Positions 24,936 to 32,869 of a DNA stretch of 64,000 nt are shown here, piece after piece. The position numbers and the translations under genes were made by a program. Position 1 is the first letter of the stretch. Each line of letters opens with the position of its first letter. This DNA comes from G963668605 sp963668605 (lineage in GTDB: Bacteria > Acidobacteriota > Terriglobia > Bryobacterales > Bryobacteraceae), in contig OY764903.1 of NCBI GenBank assembly GCA_963668605.1, forward strand, positions 4,898,001 through 4,962,000, read 5' to 3'. The notes below the pieces were generated by a model. The model was given only the letters and a program-made list of their open reading frames with translations, searched no databases and was not told the DNA's origin.

Positions 24936-26084
24936 TCAGCCCTTGCTCTGAGCGGCCTTAAGCATGGCGTGCATGGAACCGAGAAGGTAGGCCAGGCCCG
25001 GATTGGGGCGGAATCCGGCCGCGGGCTGGACCCCTGCCGGCGGATTCCCGAACCCGGGGATATGGTCGGGGATTGCGATGCCGTCGAAGTTGACGTCCAC
25101 CATGGCCTTCATCACCTTGGTCATGTCGTAATAACCGTCGTCCAGCATGGCCTCCGTGAAATGCGGCAGCGGAGCGCTGACGTTGCGGAAGTGGACCTTA
25201 AAGAGCTTCTTCTTGCCCCCGAAGTACTTGATGGTCTCGACCGCATCCTTGCCCATCAACGGCCCGCCTTCCAGCCAGCACCCCACGCACAGGCACATGC
25301 CAATGTTGGGGCTGTTGGCGATCTCCAGGGCTTTCTTGTAGCCCTCGAAGCTGCTGAAAATGCAGCGTGGGACTCCCGCCAGGACGGGCTGCGGAGGATC
25401 ATCCGGGTGAATCCCGATGCGGACACCCGCCTCTTCGGCCACCGGGACCACCTTCTTGATGAAGTAGGTGTAGTTCTCCCAGATCTCCTCTTTGGAGAAG
25501 ACACGGCCATGGGAGAGAGGCTCCACGTAGGTCTGGCCACTCCAAGTTCCCCGGCGGTTGGGGCTTGCCATGTCCAGGTCGCGGGCCTCATATCCGCGCG
25601 CGGTGGTGATGCGGCCGCTCGACCAGATGCCGTTGCCCATGTGTGCGTAGGTGGAGTACGGGATACCAGCTTTGCCGAGGTAACGGATGTAGTTCAGATA
25701 CTCCTCGATCTTCTTGTCGCGGCCGGGCAGATTCAGGGTGACCTCCGGCATGTTATGGAGGCTACCACTGGGGCCCACTCCGCTTCCGATGTTGTACACC
25801 TTGAAGCCGCCGGCTTCCCACTGCTCACGCATCCTGGTGAAGCCTTCGGCCGTGGCGTTCTGCGGAGAGGCCCCGAGGCTCACCCATGTCACGCCAAGCT
25901 GCTTGAGGTAAAGCATGTTCTCGGGAGTCGGCTGCCCGCCGCCCGTACCGATCTTGATGCCCGGCGGGATTGGCCGAAGCGCAGCGGAACTTCTGCCGGC
26001 GGAAGCCAGCAGCGCCGCTCCTCCCAGGGCTGCTTTGGCAAACTCCCTTCGATCCGGCGACGGCGAATTCTGATTGAAATCCAC
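24936..26084 (-). CDS. Exported mannonate dehydratase-like (UxuA family) protein
   Basis: A 382-residue TIM-barrel protein of the UxuA/PF03786 family; cytoplasmic members dehydrate D-mannonate to 2-keto-3-deoxygluconate in glucuronate catabolism. A GTG start at 26084 is preferred: AAGGAG lies six bases upstream, and the result SPDRREFAKAALGGAALLASAG is a twin-arginine signal. The longer ATG frame would place that signal 50 residues inside. Family-like segments are YAHMGNGIWSSG, VRIGIHPDDPP, CLCVGCWLEGG, KVHFRNVSAPLPHF and FDGIAIPDHIPGFG, with His, Cys and Asp residues likely to hold the metal. Export is odd for this enzyme. Many Acidobacteriota and Planctomycetota have such Tat-exported sugar-acid TIM barrels of untested function. 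It lies downstream of a TonB receptor. Confidence 0.8.
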   Translation of the reverse strand: MDFNQNSPSPDRREFAKAALGGAALLASAGRSSAALRPIPPGIKIGTGGGQPTPENMLYLKQLGVTWVSLGASPQNATAEGFTRMREQWEAGGFKVYNIGSGVGPSGSLHNMPEVTLNLPGRDKKIEEYLNYIRYLGKAGIPYSTYAHMGNGIWSSGRITTARGYEARDLDMASPNRRGTWSGQTYVEPLSHGRVFSKEEIWENYTYFIKKVVPVAEEAGVRIGIHPDDPPQPVLAGVPRCIFSSFEGYKKALEIANSPNIGMCLCVGCWLEGGPLMGKDAVETIKYFGGKKKLFKVHFRNVSAPLPHFTEAMLDDGYYDMTKVMKAMVDVNFDGIAIPDHIPGFGNPPAGVQPAAGFRPNPGLAYLLGSMHAMLKAAQSKG

Positions 26085-26173
26085 CCGTTTCTCCTTTTCG
26101 TTGAACTGTACCTGGTCTGCTGGCTCTTGCAGAAAAGACGCACAGCCCGAATTGAATAGTCCGCAGGCTGCCT

Positions 26174-26350
26174 TCACTCAAGTATCTGCCCAAACCAAGC
26201 CGGGTTCAAAGTGGAATTGTTGCCGGTGCCCACGGTCAGCGCAGGGGAGCCAAAGGAACCGTAGAGCTCGGCGAGGAGGTGAACATTGCAGTATTCCTTG
26301 GCCGATTTGGTCCTGCGGGTCGCCTTCGCGCCCCGCGTCTTTCGCTCCAT
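26174..26350 (-). CDS. Possible 58-residue protein coupled to the TonB receptor
   Basis: A small frame whose ATG lies one base after the stop of the receptor (TGATATG), exactly the arrangement seen between the other TonB receptor and the GH127 gene at 6420-6422. The product begins MERKTRGAKATRRTKSAKEY and ends in LNPAWFGQILE; it has a basic N terminus and no recognised domain, signal or membrane segment. It may be a real coupled small protein or the 5' remnant of a lost gene that once followed the receptor. Support is limited to position and start codon. Confidence 0.3.
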   Translation of the reverse strand: MERKTRGAKATRRTKSAKEYCNVHLLAELYGSFGSPALTVGTGNNSTLNPAWFGQILE

Positions 26351-26351
26351 A

Positions 26352-29300
26352 TCAGAACGTGAACTTCAACGCCGCCTGAATCAGGCGGGCGGGGTCGGCC
26401 TGTGTAATAGTGCCGCCGTTTACCGCGTTCACGTTGAGGTTAGGAATGGCGAAGTTGGTGTGATTGATGAAATTGAACGCTTCCACTCTGAGTTGGAACG
26501 ATCGCCTGTCTCCCATTTCGAAGTTCTTCATCAATCCGGCGTTAAGATTCAGTTGGCCAGGGCCGTTCAGAATATTCCTCCCCGAGTTGCCGAAACGGAA
26601 AGCGCCCGTGGGAACGAGGGGGAACGCACTCACGTCGAACCAGCGTTCCGGCGAAGGGTTTGGGAGCGAGCCGAAAGCGATGCGATCCGGCCGGTTCGCC
26701 TCTCCCTGGTCGAGTTGCACGTTGGAGGTCTGCGGCGTAATCGGCGAACCGGAATAGATCCGCATCGTGCCGGAAAGGCGCCAGCCGCCAATCCACTTGT
26801 TGGCCGGGAAGAACGGAAGCGCGTAGTTGGAATTGACCGCGATGGCGTGACGCACGTCCCAATCCGAGCGGCCGCGCTCCAGCCACAGGTTGCGGCTGTC
26901 CTGCGCTCCGCCGTAGCCGCCGTCGCTGGCGCCGCTGAGTTGCGAGCTTTCGTCGATGGATTTCGAAAGTGTGTAGTTTGCGCGAAGCATGCCGCCGCTT
27001 CGAAACCGGCGCCGCAACCCCATCGTCACCCCGTTGTAGTTGGAGTTGCTGCCGAAGTCGTAGTAATTGATCGTGTTGAGGCCGGTGAACGGGCGCGGGA
27101 AAGGCGCCAGCGCGCCGGCGCTCCGGAATGGCTGGTTGATATCGTACTTGCGGCCGAGATGGGTGCCCTTTGATCCCGTGTAAGTGAGGTCGAGGAAAGT
27201 GTCCGGGTTCAACTCGCGCTCCAGGCCGAAACTCCAGGTCTGTAAATACGGCGCCCGTGGGCGAAGTTGGTATCCGAACGCATTATTCACGTCGGTGAGC
27301 GTCTTCATCGCGTCCGGAAACGGATCCGTCAGCAGCAACTTCGTAAACTGGCTGGCGTTGCGGCTGAACGTCTGCTTGACCAGGAAAGGGAACGCCGCGC
27401 CAAGATCGGTGCGGATACTCGCCATGTTGGTCGCGGTGTAGAAGATGCCATAGCCCGAGCGAATCACCGTGCGGGTGGCTCCGAAAGGCCGCCACGCGAG
27501 GCCCAGGCGCGGCGCTACGTCATGCGTGTTGGGATAAACCATCGCCGCCGGATACCCGGCCTCTTGCGCAGTCACGATGCGGCCTGTGAGATTCGCCGCT
27601 TGGATCAAGTCGTTGTAATTCGGCAGGGTGGCACTCGATCCAATAACCTGCTTTCCGATCTCCGGTACGAAATTCGTCCAGCGCCCGTACTTGTCCGACG
27701 GCGGATAGTACATTTCAAACCGGACTCCGAAATTGACCGTCAGATTGGCGGTCGCGCGCCAGTCGTCCTGCGCGAAGAAGCCAAACGTGTTGTTGCTCAG
27801 ATAGCTGCGATAAGATCCCACTTGCCGCGTCGCATTGTTCAGACCTCCGATGAGAAAGTCGGCGTAAGGGGAGTTCGTCCAGCGCCCGAGGAAGTTGAAG
27901 GTGCCGCGCAGGTTGTCGCTGGCGTCCTGTGTGTATTGCGACCTTAAAATCTCTCCGCCGAATTTGAGAACGTGTTTTGCATGCACCCACGAAACGGTGT
28001 CCGATCCCTGCCATGTGTTCACGATGAACATCGCCGGGTCGGCGGCGGGATCGCCGAGGTTGCCCAGATCCCGCACCGTGAATTTCGGGAAGCCCCAGAA
28101 TTGCGGGTCGGCGGAAACGCCGGTGACGCCGAACTGGGTAACGAAATCGGTCTTGTCGTTCAGGCCGCGCTGTACATTGGCCGTGCGCACCACGCCAATG
28201 CGCAGATCGTTCATCAGCGAGGCCTTCAATACCTTCGAGTAGCTCACGCCACCCATGATCTGCCTGTCGTTCACGCGTTCGGTGAAGCCGGGCAGAGGAC
28301 TGCCCGCGAATGGACCCGTCGTGCGCGCCAGACGGCGCCCCAACCGGACGGCGATGGAATCGCCGGGCGTGAACTGGTGATCGATCTTGAACATGAAGCT
28401 GTCCCAGTTATCGGAATCGCTCTTCGACGCGCGGTAGTTATTCACGCCCGCGTTGTTCGCAGCCGGATAAAATGCCGCCACCTTTTCCGAGATGGGGTTC
28501 CACCGGCTCTTCGGAACCAAACTGAGAGGGAAACAGCCCGCGTTGCTCTGCTGGGTGCAGTTCCCCGTCGCCAGCGGATCTTTAAGCGCGATCGGAACGC
28601 CTCCGACATCGGTGCTTTGCGAAAAATCGCCGGCGCGTTCGAGTTGCGTCGGCACTCTTGAAAGCCGCGACACTCCATGGGCCTGGCGGTAGCTTTCCCA
28701 ACTGGCTAGAAAGAACGTGCGGTTCCGCCCGTCGTAAAGCTTTGGCAGATAAACCGGGCCGCTCACGGTGGATCCGAACTGATTGCGCCGCAGCTTCGAT
28801 TTTTCGGCGTCGAAGAAATTGCGGGCGTCGAGCGCGTCATTGCGAAGGAACTCGAACACCGCTCCATGAAGCTGGTTCGTGCCGCTACGCAAAACGACGT
28901 TCATCACGCCGCCGCCGTAGCGGCCAAATTCGGGCGAGTACGAACTCACCTGCATTTTGAACTCCTGCATGGCGTCGATCGGTACTTTGATCTGCTGTCC
29001 GCCGCCCTTCACGTTGCGGTTGTTGAAGCCATCGAGCAGGAAGTTGGTGTTATCGGCTCGCGCGCCGTTGATGGAAAAGTTGCCGCCGGCGCCGCCCGCC
29101 GCTTTCTTCAGCACGCCGGCGCTCTGGAAACCGAGGTTCCCGAAATCGCGGCCGTCCAGCGGCGTATCGCTGATCTCTTCCTCCTCGACCGTGTCGCCCG
29201 TTTCAGCACTTTCGGTCTCGAGTCCGATGTCCTCGTCGCGAAGCGTCACCCGGGATGTGGCGTCCCCGGGAGCCATCTTGAAATTGATTCTGATGGTACG

Positions 29301-29594
29301 GTCCACCTGGATTTCCAGCTTCGGGTGCTCTACCGTCTGGAAACCGGTCAGCTCCGCCACGATCTGGTATTCGCCAACCGGCAGATTCACCGCCGCGAAA
29401 TCCCCAGTCCCGCTTGTGGAGACGACGCGTGTTTCATTCGTCGCCAGATGCTTGAACGCGACGCGAACGCCTTGCAGCGCCGCCCCCGCTTCGCCGGAGG
29501 CCCTCCCCACGACCGATCCGGCAGGCACTTGCGCGAATGCCGGAACCGAACAGAGCAATCCGGAGATAATCACCGCTGAAGCGAGAACTCTCAT
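26352..29594 (-). CDS. Oar-like TonB-dependent outer-membrane receptor
   Basis: A ~1080-residue receptor. Start 29594 gives the signal peptide MRVLASAVIISGLLCSVPAFA; an ATG at 29612 adds six residues and is also possible. After cleavage come the carboxypeptidase-regulatory domain (residues ~25-105: SVVGRASGEAGAALQGVRVAF, VNLPVGEYQIVAEL) and the plug with DTPLDGRDFGNLGFQSAGV and the SINGARADNTNFLLDGFNN segment. The long barrel ends in QAALKFTF with terminal Phe. The gene is followed by a small frame and then an exported UxuA-like protein, a probable uptake-and-processing unit for a uronic-acid-containing glycan (inference). Compared with the receptor at 6422 it has the same architecture but clearly different sequence, so they are distant paralogues with different ligands. 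Confidence 0.9.
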   Translation of the reverse strand: MRVLASAVIISGLLCSVPAFAQVPAGSVVGRASGEAGAALQGVRVAFKHLATNETRVVSTSGTGDFAAVNLPVGEYQIVAELTGFQTVEHPKLEIQVDRTIRINFKMAPGDATSRVTLRDEDIGLETESAETGDTVEEEEISDTPLDGRDFGNLGFQSAGVLKKAAGGAGGNFSINGARADNTNFLLDGFNNRNVKGGGQQIKVPIDAMQEFKMQVSSYSPEFGRYGGGVMNVVLRSGTNQLHGAVFEFLRNDALDARNFFDAEKSKLRRNQFGSTVSGPVYLPKLYDGRNRTFFLASWESYRQAHGVSRLSRVPTQLERAGDFSQSTDVGGVPIALKDPLATGNCTQQSNAGCFPLSLVPKSRWNPISEKVAAFYPAANNAGVNNYRASKSDSDNWDSFMFKIDHQFTPGDSIAVRLGRRLARTTGPFAGSPLPGFTERVNDRQIMGGVSYSKVLKASLMNDLRIGVVRTANVQRGLNDKTDFVTQFGVTGVSADPQFWGFPKFTVRDLGNLGDPAADPAMFIVNTWQGSDTVSWVHAKHVLKFGGEILRSQYTQDASDNLRGTFNFLGRWTNSPYADFLIGGLNNATRQVGSYRSYLSNNTFGFFAQDDWRATANLTVNFGVRFEMYYPPSDKYGRWTNFVPEIGKQVIGSSATLPNYNDLIQAANLTGRIVTAQEAGYPAAMVYPNTHDVAPRLGLAWRPFGATRTVIRSGYGIFYTATNMASIRTDLGAAFPFLVKQTFSRNASQFTKLLLTDPFPDAMKTLTDVNNAFGYQLRPRAPYLQTWSFGLERELNPDTFLDLTYTGSKGTHLGRKYDINQPFRSAGALAPFPRPFTGLNTINYYDFGSNSNYNGVTMGLRRRFRSGGMLRANYTLSKSIDESSQLSGASDGGYGGAQDSRNLWLERGRSDWDVRHAIAVNSNYALPFFPANKWIGGWRLSGTMRIYSGSPITPQTSNVQLDQGEANRPDRIAFGSLPNPSPERWFDVSAFPLVPTGAFRFGNSGRNILNGPGQLNLNAGLMKNFEMGDRRSFQLRVEAFNFINHTNFAIPNLNVNAVNGGTITQADPARLIQAALKFTF

Positions 29595-30008
29595 GACTTT
29601 TTCCACCCCCATGACGAAATTCACACTTCCGACCGGTTGCCGCCTGGGAGAGGGATACCGCGCGAAGTCAAATGGAGCGCGCTCCGAATCTCGATTAACA
29701 CAGGCCGGCGCCAGCTTCGAGGCGGCGCCGGCCGGACCGAACATTCCGGACTGCGCTGTCCGAAAAGAATACTATCATAATTTTCCGGATACGCGATTGA
29801 TGGGCGCCGGAGTAAGTTGCTCAGGGGCGGGTGGAAGTGTTCGCTCACGTTGTACAGTGCCGCAAGCTAATGGAAGGCGGCGATTAGAGTCCGCGCATCT
29901 GCGGTGGCCATGCCTACCTGGAGCGCACGGTATGCCGGTCTCAGGCGAAAAAGACGCCAATCAACGTTACTACGGAGTATTATGTGGTTCAATTGAAGAC
30001 GCGATCCC

Positions 30009-32861
30009 ATGACTAATAAAGCGCCGCGGACCGCCGATGCTGCGCCGCACAAGACAAACTCGCCGCCTGACGCAAGCCAGACTCTGCCCCAGCAGGCCAC
30101 GGTCGCCGTTCCTTACGAATACCTCGTAAAGCCGGTACCGGAACGCGAGTTAGTAACGACCGTTGAGCCTTCGCTGCACCACGACCAAGTCAACCAACAA
30201 CTTCGCGAACGCGAAACAGATCTACGTACCTTGATCGCCAACGTGCCTGGCATCGTCTACCGCTGCGAAGTCAAGTCACCATGGCGCATGACCCAGATGA
30301 GCGAGGGCGTTCTCGAAATCACAGGCCGGCAACCGGAGGAGTTCCTGGACGGCCGCATCACATGGGCGGACATCGTACTTTCAGAGGACCTGCCTTCCCT
30401 CGAACATGCTGTCGGCGAGGCGGTTTCCAAGCGTTTGCCCTTCGACGCCGAATATCGTGTTTTGCATGCCGGCGGCCAGACACGTTGGGTTCAGGAATCG
30501 GGCCGCTGCGCTTACAATCCGGATCAATCGCCCCGGCATCTGGATGGCGTGATTATCGACATCACCGAACGCATACTCGCCGAAGAGGCTCTGGAGGCGG
30601 AACGGGCCGAACTGCGTGCGGTTTACGAAAACGCGCCGGTCATGGTGTGCGTGCTCAACGGCGAGCGCAAGTTGCTCTATGCCAATCGCGCATTTGTGGC
30701 ATATGCGGGCAAGACTTCGGGGATCCTCTGTCCGGAGCGGTCCAGCTGCGTGCTTGGCTGCGAGCTCGGCCCACAATGCGAGAACTGCACGCTGCGCGGA
30801 GCTTTGTCCGAAACGCTGGCGTCCGGCATCTCGCAGCGGGACATCCGCTGGCGAAGCGCACTGCTCTACGGAAAGATGCGGCGCGAAGTGACCATGCTCG
30901 GTTCGACTGCCTTGATCCAGACCGCGGCCGGATCCCGTGTACTGCTCTGCCTGTCGGACGTGACCGAAAACGAGAAAATCCAGAGCGCACTGCGACGGAG
31001 CGAGGAGGAGTATCGCATTCTCGTGGAGAATGCCGGCCAGGCAATCGTCGTCGTCCAGGATGGCGCGCTGAAGTTCGCCAACTCGATGATGGAGCGGATT
31101 ACGAGCCGGACAAGGGAGGATTTGGTTCGCCTCACGATTGCAGACCTTCTTCACCCGGATGATCGGGAAATGGTCCTGGAACGCTACCAAAGAAGGCACC
31201 TGGGGCTGGAAGTGCCGTCCGGCTACACTTTTCGATTCCTTCTCGGCGACGGCGCTACGGTCTGGGTGCATGTGCGCGCCGTCCCGATCGAATGGGAAGG
31301 AAAGCCGGCAACCCTGAATTTCCTGAGCGATATCACGGAGCACCGGCAGTTGGAAGCTGACTACCGCACGGTCTTCGAAAGTATGCTCGACGGCTTCGCC
31401 GTGCATGAGATTATCCTCGACGAAGAGGGCCGCCCCGCGGACTACCGCTTCCTTTCCGTGAACCCGGCCTTCGAGAAAATCACCGGCTTGAAGGCGGAGC
31501 AGGTTGTCGGCCGGACCGCGCGCGAAGTTCTGCCGGGGTTGGAAAGCGGCTGGATCGAGGCCTACGGGCGCGTGGCTCTATCCGGCGAGCCTACGCGGTT
31601 TGAGAATCAGAGCAAAGAGCTGGATAAGTGGTTCGAGGTCTATGCGTTCCGCCCCAAAGAAGGTCAATTTGCCTGTATGTTCCAGGACATCACCGAGCGC
31701 AAGCAGGCGGAGGCGCGGCTGCAACAAGCGCAGAAAATGGAGTCAGTGGGCCGGCTCGCGGGGGGCGTGGCGCACGACTTCAACAACCTGCTGACAGTAA
31801 TCAACGGCTACAGTCAGTTGCTGCTGGGCAGGTTGACACCGGGCGATCCACTGCGAGCCGGCCTCGAAGAGATCCAAAAGGCCGGAGAGCGCGCCGCGGG
31901 TCTGACGCAGCAGTTGCTGGCGTTCAGCCGAAAGCAGGTACTCCAACCACGCTTGCTCGATCTCAACCATGTGGTCGGCGGGATGAGGTCGATGCTTTGC
32001 CGTCTGGTGGGAGAGGATGTGAAGGTAGGAGTCCAGTTGGCGCCCGACGCGGGAGTGGTCCGCGCCGATCCGCACCAGTTGGAACAGGTAATCATGAATC
32101 TGGTGGTAAACGCCAGGGACGCGATGCCGCAAGGTGGCAAGTTGCTCATCGAGACGGCTGGCGTGGAGTGGGACGAACGTTATGCCCAGTCGCATCCGGA
32201 ATCGCACGTGGGCCGCTACGCCAGACTGGCAGTGAGCGACACCGGCGTGGGCATGGACCCTGAGATTCAGCGGCACATCTTCGAGCCGTTTTTCTCGACC
32301 AAGGAGGTTGGCAAAGGGACTGGTCTCGGCCTGGCGACGGTACAGGGCATTGTGGCGCAAAGCGGCGGCTATATCGAGGTCTACAGCGAACTCGGACATG
32401 GAACGATTTTCAAGATTTATTTACCTCGATTGGATGAGACAGTGGCCGACCCCGGACTCGCTGAAGCCGCCGGTGGCTTGAGGGGACACGAAACCGTACT
32501 TCTGGTCGAGGACCAGGTGGAAGTCCGCGAGTATGCAATCGCGGCGTTGAAGGCTTACGGCTACCAGGTCGTAACGGCCCAGAACGCCGGCGAGGCGCTG
32601 TTGCTGTTCGAGCACGGGCGCTCTGTCGACCTGGTGTTGACCGACGTGGTGATGCCAAACATGAGTGGCCGCGAGTTGGCCAACAGGTTGGAGAAACTTC
32701 GCCCCGGCATCAAGGTGTTGTTCATGTCGGGCTACACCGACGACGCGGTCGCTCAGTATGGGGTTCTGGATCTCAACTCGAGATTCATCCAGAAACCATT
32801 CAGTCCGGAACAGTTGGCCGTCAAAATCCGTAAAGTGCTGGGACCGCCAACGTCGTCTTGA
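30009..32861 (+). CDS. Multi-PAS hybrid sensor histidine kinase
   Basis: A 950-residue signalling kinase without membrane helices, so probably cytoplasmic. Four PAS-type domains cover about residues 65-190, 195-325, 335-455 and 460-575. The second contains a cysteine-rich insert (CPERSSC...CELGPQCENCTLRG) that may bind a metal or sense redox state. The kinase core has the H-box GGVAHDFNNLL with H589, followed by the N box NLVVNARDAMP, G1 DTGVGMD, and G2 KGTGLGLATVQGI. A C-terminal receiver has D879 in LVLTDVVMPNMSG and Lys in FIQKPFS. Residues 34-58 (PYEYLVKPVPERELVTTVEP) look like the tail of a lost N-terminal receiver. No dedicated response regulator is adjacent. Its stop lies 8 bp from the end of the convergent gene. 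No clear ribosome-binding site precedes the ATG. Confidence 0.9.
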   Translation: MTNKAPRTADAAPHKTNSPPDASQTLPQQATVAVPYEYLVKPVPERELVTTVEPSLHHDQVNQQLRERETDLRTLIANVPGIVYRCEVKSPWRMTQMSEGVLEITGRQPEEFLDGRITWADIVLSEDLPSLEHAVGEAVSKRLPFDAEYRVLHAGGQTRWVQESGRCAYNPDQSPRHLDGVIIDITERILAEEALEAERAELRAVYENAPVMVCVLNGERKLLYANRAFVAYAGKTSGILCPERSSCVLGCELGPQCENCTLRGALSETLASGISQRDIRWRSALLYGKMRREVTMLGSTALIQTAAGSRVLLCLSDVTENEKIQSALRRSEEEYRILVENAGQAIVVVQDGALKFANSMMERITSRTREDLVRLTIADLLHPDDREMVLERYQRRHLGLEVPSGYTFRFLLGDGATVWVHVRAVPIEWEGKPATLNFLSDITEHRQLEADYRTVFESMLDGFAVHEIILDEEGRPADYRFLSVNPAFEKITGLKAEQVVGRTAREVLPGLESGWIEAYGRVALSGEPTRFENQSKELDKWFEVYAFRPKEGQFACMFQDITERKQAEARLQQAQKMESVGRLAGGVAHDFNNLLTVINGYSQLLLGRLTPGDPLRAGLEEIQKAGERAAGLTQQLLAFSRKQVLQPRLLDLNHVVGGMRSMLCRLVGEDVKVGVQLAPDAGVVRADPHQLEQVIMNLVVNARDAMPQGGKLLIETAGVEWDERYAQSHPESHVGRYARLAVSDTGVGMDPEIQRHIFEPFFSTKEVGKGTGLGLATVQGIVAQSGGYIEVYSELGHGTIFKIYLPRLDETVADPGLAEAAGGLRGHETVLLVEDQVEVREYAIAALKAYGYQVVTAQNAGEALLLFEHGRSVDLVLTDVVMPNMSGRELANRLEKLRPGIKVLFMSGYTDDAVAQYGVLDLNSRFIQKPFSPEQLAVKIRKVLGPPTSS

Positions 32862-32869
32862 ACAAGCGG

